Shown: piece after piece, positions 32,184 to 36,686 of the stretch
Layout of the letters: each line of letters starts with the position of its first letter
How positions within the stretch are numbered: the stretch's first letter is position 1
Assembly: GCA_046756245.1 (NCBI GenBank)
Contig: JBHHVZ010000018.1
Span: 1 to 36,686, forward strand
Reading direction: 5' to 3'
DNA length: 36,686 nt
From: G021776435 sp046756245
Lineage (GTDB): Bacteria; Pseudomonadota; Alphaproteobacteria; Caulobacterales; Parvularculaceae
Position numbers and translations under genes: made by a program
The notes under the pieces: generated by a model
Databases searched by the model: none
Told to the model about the DNA's origin: nothing
The model's input: the letters and a program-made list of their open reading frames with translations, nothing else

Positions 32184-34262
32184 TCAGAAGTCTTCGGCGG
32201 CGCGGCGCGCATTAGCCGCCTTATGGCGGCGCCAGGCGCGCTTCCAGCTTTTCGGCCAGAAGTGATCGGGCCAGATCCGATATCTCCGCATCAAGAAGTT
32301 TTTGCGTTTGCGGCGTCGACGGGCTGGCGCGCGCGGCTCTTCGCTCTCGCGCCAGTCGACGGCGTCGTCCGGCGCGTTCGTCTCCTCGAAGACGATGTCG
32401 GTCTGTTCCAGATCGCCCTTGAGCGAGTCGTGGAACGATTCCGGATGAGGCGCGCGCGGCGGCGCTTCAGGCGCGTCGGGTTCGTCGTCGAGAAAAACTT
32501 CGACGATTTCGGAGGCGTCGTCTTCGGCGACCTCGATCGGCGGTTCCGGGCGCGGTTCGGGCGGTCGCGCCGGCGGTTCGAAGCTGGGACCGGCGACGCG
32601 GAGAACCGGGCGGAAATACGCCGCTGCGCGGCCGACCGCCAGCGTTGCGCGCTTCAGCGCGCCGCCGGCCGCCTCGGCGGCGACCGACACGCTGCACTCT
32701 TCAACCAGATCGGCCTCGATGATTTCAGGCGCCGCGGCGGTCGTTGCCTTGTCGTCCTTGTCGGCGGCGGAACGCTCTGCCTGAGCATTTTCGGCCGACG
32801 AAGCGGGCTCGGATTTCGCCGGCGCCGCCGCGCCGGCTTTTTTCCGTTGAATCGATTCATCTTTTGCGGACGGCGCCGCAGTTTCAGCATTGGGGCCGGC
32901 GGGCTCGTCCGACACGGGGCCGAACAGGTCGTCGGGCGGCGCGGCCGGCCTGGCGGCGCCGGAAGCCGCCCTCGGCGCCGGCGGCCGGGACGCGCGTTTC
33001 GCGCCGCCGGTTTCCTTCGGGCCGGCGCTGCGTTCCGGAAACGCTTCAGACAGGCGCTCCTGCAGCTTGCGCGCGGCGGGCGGCTGCTTTTGGGACGAAC
33101 CGGAAATGCTGGCGTCGGCGAGCGCGACGGCGGGCGTCTTTTTGGCCGATTGATCGGCCGGCGCGCGTTTCTTTGTCGCATCGGCGGCTTTTTTCTTGGC
33201 GCGCGCGATCGCCGCCGCCTTGCGTTTGCGCTGCGCGCTTGCGCTGGATTCGCCTGCGCCCGCCGACGCCGCCGCCTTTTTCACCGCAGGTTTTTTCGCC
33301 GCAGGTTTTTTGGCGGCGGGCGCTTTGGCGGCCGAAGCCTCTTTGGCGGAAGTCGCAGCCGGCGCCGGAAGCGTCTTGCGTTTGCCCCATGTCGCGGCGG
33401 CCGGCTTCGGTTTCGGCGCGCCGGTCCGGAACAGCGAGGCGAGATCATCCTGAGACAGAGGATCGAGGTCCAGAAGCTCTCGCACCTCGTTGACGCGCGA
33501 GGGCAGGAAATCCTTTAACCGCCCGACCTTGCCGAGATGATTGCCCTGGGCGGCCGTGAAACCGAGTCCGCGGAGCGCCGACAGCGACGCCTGATCCTCG
33601 ACCCCGACAGCAGTGATCGCCGCATTGGCCTTTCCGGCGATATCGAGCAGTTCCGAAATCGCGCTCAGGCCCGGGCCGCGAACCGTGCGCGCGAAACGCA
33701 GGATCGCCGCGCCGCCGGTCTTGATCTCGACAAAGGGGAAGGGGTCGAGCTCGCGCAGAAGATCGTTGGCCCGCCCGCGCACCTCGATCGCCAGCCGCGC
33801 GCCGGTCGCGGAGAGACGCTTGAAGTTCTCGGCGCACGTCCCCAGCGACGCCGTCACCGGCGGCATCGGGCATTCCAGCGTGATCAAATCAGCCGGGAAC
33901 TCATGTTCGCGCAAGAGCACCGTCAGATGCGAGGCGAAGGCGTCGTCGGAGAGATCGCTCAGCGCCAGATTGATCGAAATTCCCGGCGCGTAAGGACCGC
34001 GCCAGCCGATATAGCGCTCGAGCGCCTGACCCAGCACATATCGGGTCAGCTCGCCCATCCGGCCCTGCGACTCAAAAAACGAGATGAACGCGCCGGGCGG
34101 CAGAACGCCCAGGCTGCGATGGCGCCAGCGGACGAAGGATTCCATGCGGGCGAGCGCGCCGTTGCCGAGATCGAAGATCGGTTGAAAAAGGACTTCGAAG
34201 TCTCTGTTTTTTAGGGCATTATCGATGTCGGTATTCGACAGTCGAACTGCTTGCGCGCCCAT
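32184..34262 (-). CDS. Degenerate EAL-domain protein with a long disordered tail
   Basis: 692 residues. The first 255 form an EAL domain (FQPIFDLGNGALARMESFVRW at 26-46). Of the c-di-GMP phosphodiesterase residues, E41, N98, E130 and Q239 remain. The DDFG pair is E160-V161, the catalytic Lys of LKID is E179, and the loop-6 Glu of AEGVE is V219. Hydrolysis is therefore unlikely, and the domain may sense a ligand or bind a protein. Residues about 285-560 are low-complexity, rich in Ala, Lys and Pro, with PAAKKPA repeats; an acidic Glu/Pro/Asp part follows. The last 55 residues are very basic and aromatic (RRRRKRKNFLMRRYRIWPDHFW). There are no membrane segments. It is oriented like cobT but separated by 111 bases. 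Confidence 0.82.
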   Translation of the reverse strand: MGAQAVRLSNTDIDNALKNRDFEVLFQPIFDLGNGALARMESFVRWRHRSLGVLPPGAFISFFESQGRMGELTRYVLGQALERYIGWRGPYAPGISINLALSDLSDDAFASHLTVLLREHEFPADLITLECPMPPVTASLGTCAENFKRLSATGARLAIEVRGRANDLLRELDPFPFVEIKTGGAAILRFARTVRGPGLSAISELLDIAGKANAAITAVGVEDQASLSALRGLGFTAAQGNHLGKVGRLKDFLPSRVNEVRELLDLDPLSQDDLASLFRTGAPKPKPAAATWGKRKTLPAPAATSAKEASAAKAPAAKKPAAKKPAVKKAAASAGAGESSASAQRKRKAAAIARAKKKAADATKKRAPADQSAKKTPAVALADASISGSSQKQPPAARKLQERLSEAFPERSAGPKETGGAKRASRPPAPRAASGAARPAAPPDDLFGPVSDEPAGPNAETAAPSAKDESIQRKKAGAAAPAKSEPASSAENAQAERSAADKDDKATTAAAPEIIEADLVEECSVSVAAEAAGGALKRATLAVGRAAAYFRPVLRVAGPSFEPPARPPEPRPEPPIEVAEDDASEIVEVFLDDEPDAPEAPPRAPHPESFHDSLKGDLEQTDIVFEETNAPDDAVDWRESEEPRAPARRRRKRKNFLMRRYRIWPDHFWPKSWKRAWRRHKAANARRAAEDF

Positions 34263-34451
34263 TCCAATCCCTCCGCGGCCTTAGCCGCGCTACCGCCATC
34301 CGGCGCCGTCGGTTTATCCTTCCCCGGGCGGGTTAATTCTCGCTGAACGGAAGGCGGCGCACGCAACTCGACCCTAAGCGGCGACAATGCGGCGATTCAG
34401 ACGTCGGCGTAAACCATTTCGCGATCGCCGGCGCGGCGCTGCGGCGGATGG

Positions 34452-35219
34452 TTAGTAATTGAACTGTTCGCCGAGAATGCGCTCTTCGAGCGACTGGCCG
34501 CGGTCGAACAGTAGGGTCATGGAAATCGAGCGGTCCTCCGCCGTCTCGACCGCCGCCACGTCGCGGACCTCGAAATTGTCGGCCACCGCCGACACCGGAC
34601 GCTGATCGGTCTCAAGCGCCTCGAACCGCACCTGGGCGCTGTGCGGCAAAAGCGCCCCGCGCCAGCGCCGCGGCCGGAACGCGCTTATTGGCGTCAAAGC
34701 CAGCATCTCGGCGTCGATCGGCAGGATCGGCCCGTGGGCGGAGAGGTTGTAGGCGGTCGATCCCGCCGGCGTCGACAACAGCACGCCGTCGCAAACGAGC
34801 GAGTCCATGCGGACCTTTCCATTGACGAGAATGCGCACGCGCGCGCTCTGGCGGGTCTGGCGAAACAGCGACACCTCGTTAATCGCCATCGCCGAAATCC
34901 GATCGCCGCCGACTGTTTCAGCGTTCATGGAAAGCGGATAGATCACCGCTGATTCGGCGTTGGCGATACGCTCGTCGAGATCGTCGGGCGCATACGGATT
35001 CATGAGAAACCCGACAGCGCCGAAATTAACCCCGTAAATCGGCTTTCCCGCGCGCAAGTGTCCGCGCAGGGTTTCGAGCATGAAGCCGTCGCCGCCGACG
35101 GCGACGATGATGTCTGCTTCAGCGGCGTCCACATGCCCGTAACGCTTGCGCAATAGATCGCAGGCCGCGGCCGCTTCAGGTTTTTCGCTCGCCAGAAAAG
35201 ACAGTTTTCGCCGCGCCAT
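34452..35219 (-). CDS. nadK: NAD kinase
   Basis: A 255-residue NAD+ kinase that makes NADP+. The GGDG motif lies at 42-45, the NE pair at 114-115 (AINEVSLFR), and the nucleotide-binding region CDGVLLSTPAGSTAYNLSAHGP at about 143-164. The length is short but normal for the alphaproteobacterial form. It is divergent from egtB with 97 bases between the starts. The 189 bases between it and the EAL gene hold no clear gene or terminator. Confidence 0.95.
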   Translation of the reverse strand: MARRKLSFLASEKPEAAAACDLLRKRYGHVDAAEADIIVAVGGDGFMLETLRGHLRAGKPIYGVNFGAVGFLMNPYAPDDLDERIANAESAVIYPLSMNAETVGGDRISAMAINEVSLFRQTRQSARVRILVNGKVRMDSLVCDGVLLSTPAGSTAYNLSAHGPILPIDAEMLALTPISAFRPRRWRGALLPHSAQVRFEALETDQRPVSAVADNFEVRDVAAVETAEDRSISMTLLFDRGQSLEERILGEQFNY

Positions 35220-35316
35220 TTTTCACCGGTCGAATATAGAAACTTGCCACGTCGCCGTTGTCAGACGTTATGATAGAGACCCGGAAGGATTTCACAAACG
35301 CGGATGTCATTTACCC

Positions 35317-36597
35317 ATGCCTTCTGACCCCGTCAGCGACGTTGATCGGGAATCGCTCCTCGCCCGCTACCGCCGCGTCCGCGCCGGCAGCGAAACACTG
35401 GCCGCGCCGCTCTCGCCGGAAGACTGGATGCTGCAGTCGATGACGGAAGCAAGCCCGGTCAAATGGAACCTCGCCCATACGAGCTGGTTTTTCGAAACCT
35501 TCATCCTCACCGAGCGTGCAGGCGATTACGAAGTCTTCCACCCGCATTTCCGCTACCTGTTCAATTCCTATTACAATCAGGTCGGCGCCATGCATCCGCG
35601 CTCCCGGCGCGGCGTGCTGTCCCGTCCGGACGCTGCGGAGGTGCTCGAATACCGCGCGCATGTGGATGCGGCGATGGCGGCGCTGATTGAAGACGCCGCG
35701 ACTGAACTGCTCGAAAAGATCGCGCCCTTCGTCGCGCTTGGCTGCGCCCATGAAGAACAGCATCAGGAGCTCTTGCTCACCGACCTCAAGCATGGGCTTT
35801 ACGAAAACCCGCTTGCGCCGGCGGCCTATCCGGCGCCGGACGGAAACGGCGCGGACGCGATTAAACTCGACTGGGCCGCATTTGAGAGCGGACTGTGCGA
35901 GATCGGCCGGGGCGGCAAGGGCTTCGCCTTCGACAATGAAGGTCCGCGCCATACAGTCTATTTGCAGCCCTTTGAACTGGCGAACCGGCCGATCACCAAC
36001 GGCGAATTTCTCGAATTCATGGAAGCCGGCGGTTATGAAAGTTCAGCGTTGTGGCTGTCCGACGGTTGGGATCTGGTTTGCCGGGAAGGCTGGCGGGCGC
36101 CGCTCTATTGGCGCCGGACGGACGACGACTGGCGCGAATTTACGCTGTTCGGCGAACGTCCGGTCGACCCGGCCGCGCCGCTCGCCCATGTGAGCTATTA
36201 CGAGGCGGCCGCCTACGCCGAATGGACGGGCTGGCGCCTGCCGACGGAATTCGAGTGGGAGCGCGCCGCCGCCGATGTCGATTGCACGGACAAAGAAGGC
36301 TTCCTCAACGACGCCGCGCCTGAGCCGCCCCGGCCGGCGTCGCCGGGCGAGGGTCTGCGCCAGCTTTACGGCGGCGTCTGGGAGTGGACCTCTAGTCCCT
36401 ATACGCCCTATCCGGGCTATCGCGCGGCGCCGGGCGCCGTCGGCGAATACAACAGCAAGTTCATGTCCTCGCAGATGGTGCTGAAAGGCGGATCCTGCGC
36501 CACGCCTGCAGGTCATATCCGCGCGACCTATCGCAATTTCTTCCCGCCGGACGCGCGCTGGCAGTTTTCCGGGCTGAGGCTGGCGCGTGACGTCTGA
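35317..36597 (+). CDS. egtB: EgtB, ergothioneine biosynthesis sulfoxide synthase
   Basis: 426 residues from the ATG at 35317; the frame is open upstream but overlaps nadK and does not look like the family. The N-terminal DinB-like domain carries the iron ligands H54 (NLAHTSWF) and H145/H149 in HEEQHQE. The C-terminal formylglycine-generating-like domain (about 195-426) has ISNGEFLEF-like ITNGEFLEFMEAGGYE, WRLPTEFEWE, GGVWEWTSSPYTPYPGY and FPPDARWQFSGLRLARD. It joins Cys or gamma-Glu-Cys to trimethylhistidine using O2. The partner egtD often follows; the 89 bases after the stop do not show its typical start. No strong ribosome site is visible. Confidence 0.93.
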   Translation: MPSDPVSDVDRESLLARYRRVRAGSETLAAPLSPEDWMLQSMTEASPVKWNLAHTSWFFETFILTERAGDYEVFHPHFRYLFNSYYNQVGAMHPRSRRGVLSRPDAAEVLEYRAHVDAAMAALIEDAATELLEKIAPFVALGCAHEEQHQELLLTDLKHGLYENPLAPAAYPAPDGNGADAIKLDWAAFESGLCEIGRGGKGFAFDNEGPRHTVYLQPFELANRPITNGEFLEFMEAGGYESSALWLSDGWDLVCREGWRAPLYWRRTDDDWREFTLFGERPVDPAAPLAHVSYYEAAAYAEWTGWRLPTEFEWERAAADVDCTDKEGFLNDAAPEPPRPASPGEGLRQLYGGVWEWTSSPYTPYPGYRAAPGAVGEYNSKFMSSQMVLKGGSCATPAGHIRATYRNFFPPDARWQFSGLRLARDV

Positions 36598-36686
36598 TGC
36601 GGCGCGCCGGGGCCCGACGGACGGCCCGGTCAAAAATCTATCCCACAGCTTCAGCCCAGGCGGAATGCGCGGTTGGGGCCGGGTTG

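Noticed and set aside
32223..33518. 431-codon plus-strand frame opposite the EAL-protein tail
   Set aside because: Its Arg/Phe/Gly-rich sequence is the mirror of the Ala/Lys/Pro repeats on the other strand; no start context or family match.
36587..36686. Possible start of a gene after egtB (GTG at 36587 or ATG at 36597), expected to be egtD
   Set aside because: Both frames stay open to the window end and the ATG overlaps the egtB stop as TGATG, but neither reads like the EgtD N-terminus, and a minus-strand gene end is also possible; there is too little sequence to decide.

Overview
The window is a gene-dense, GC-rich stretch of about 36.7 kb that looks like an alphaproteobacterial chromosome. 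The reasons are a fix/cco-type cbb3 oxidase locus (ccoNOQP-GHIS), an aerobic-type CobT cobaltochelatase subunit, a clade I nos operon ending in nosX, and a branched-chain 2-oxoacid dehydrogenase operon. The genus cannot be fixed from the sequence alone.

Left part (1-10406): an Rrf2/NsrR-type iron-sulfur regulator (minus strand) is divergent from a lipoprotein cytochrome c and a full nosR-Z-D-F-Y-L-X cluster for nitrous oxide respiration. A good NsrR-type operator lies between nsrR and the cytochrome gene, and an FNR/NnrR-like half-palindrome pair lies upstream of nosR. NosZ keeps all CuZ and CuA ligands. Unusually, it has a lipobox in its Tat signal followed by an Ala/Ser/Glu-rich linker; the preceding cytochrome has the same design, so both may be lipid-tethered.

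Middle part (10430-23240): a minus-strand AGE-family epimerase and a GT2 glycosyltransferase separate nos from the complete cbb3 oxidase cluster: structural genes ccoN, O, Q, P, then the assembly and copper genes ccoG, H, I, S. A DUF2189 membrane protein converges on ccoS. It is followed, on the minus strand and in order of transcription, by ccmD, ccmA and ccmB for cytochrome c heme export; ccmC is not in the window. The nos, cco and ccm genes thus form one respiratory island for electron acceptors (N2O, low O2), copper delivery and heme export.

Right part (23582-36686): a branched-chain 2-oxoacid dehydrogenase operon (E1 alpha, E1 beta, E2, then lpdA) is interrupted between E2 and lpdA by a small AT-richer gene of unknown function and a 140-bp palindromic intergenic repeat. 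Then on the minus strand come a phytase-like esterase-domain protein coupled to cobT, a degenerate EAL-domain protein with a very long disordered tail, and NAD kinase. Divergent from NAD kinase is egtB, for ergothioneine synthesis.

No tRNA, rRNA, CRISPR array, transposase or phage gene was seen. The points most worth a second look are the double lipid tether of the N2O reductase system, a shared NsrR-like element upstream of both nos and cco, the unknown gene and repeat inside the bkd operon, the catalytically degraded EAL protein, and the ccmD-A-B order.
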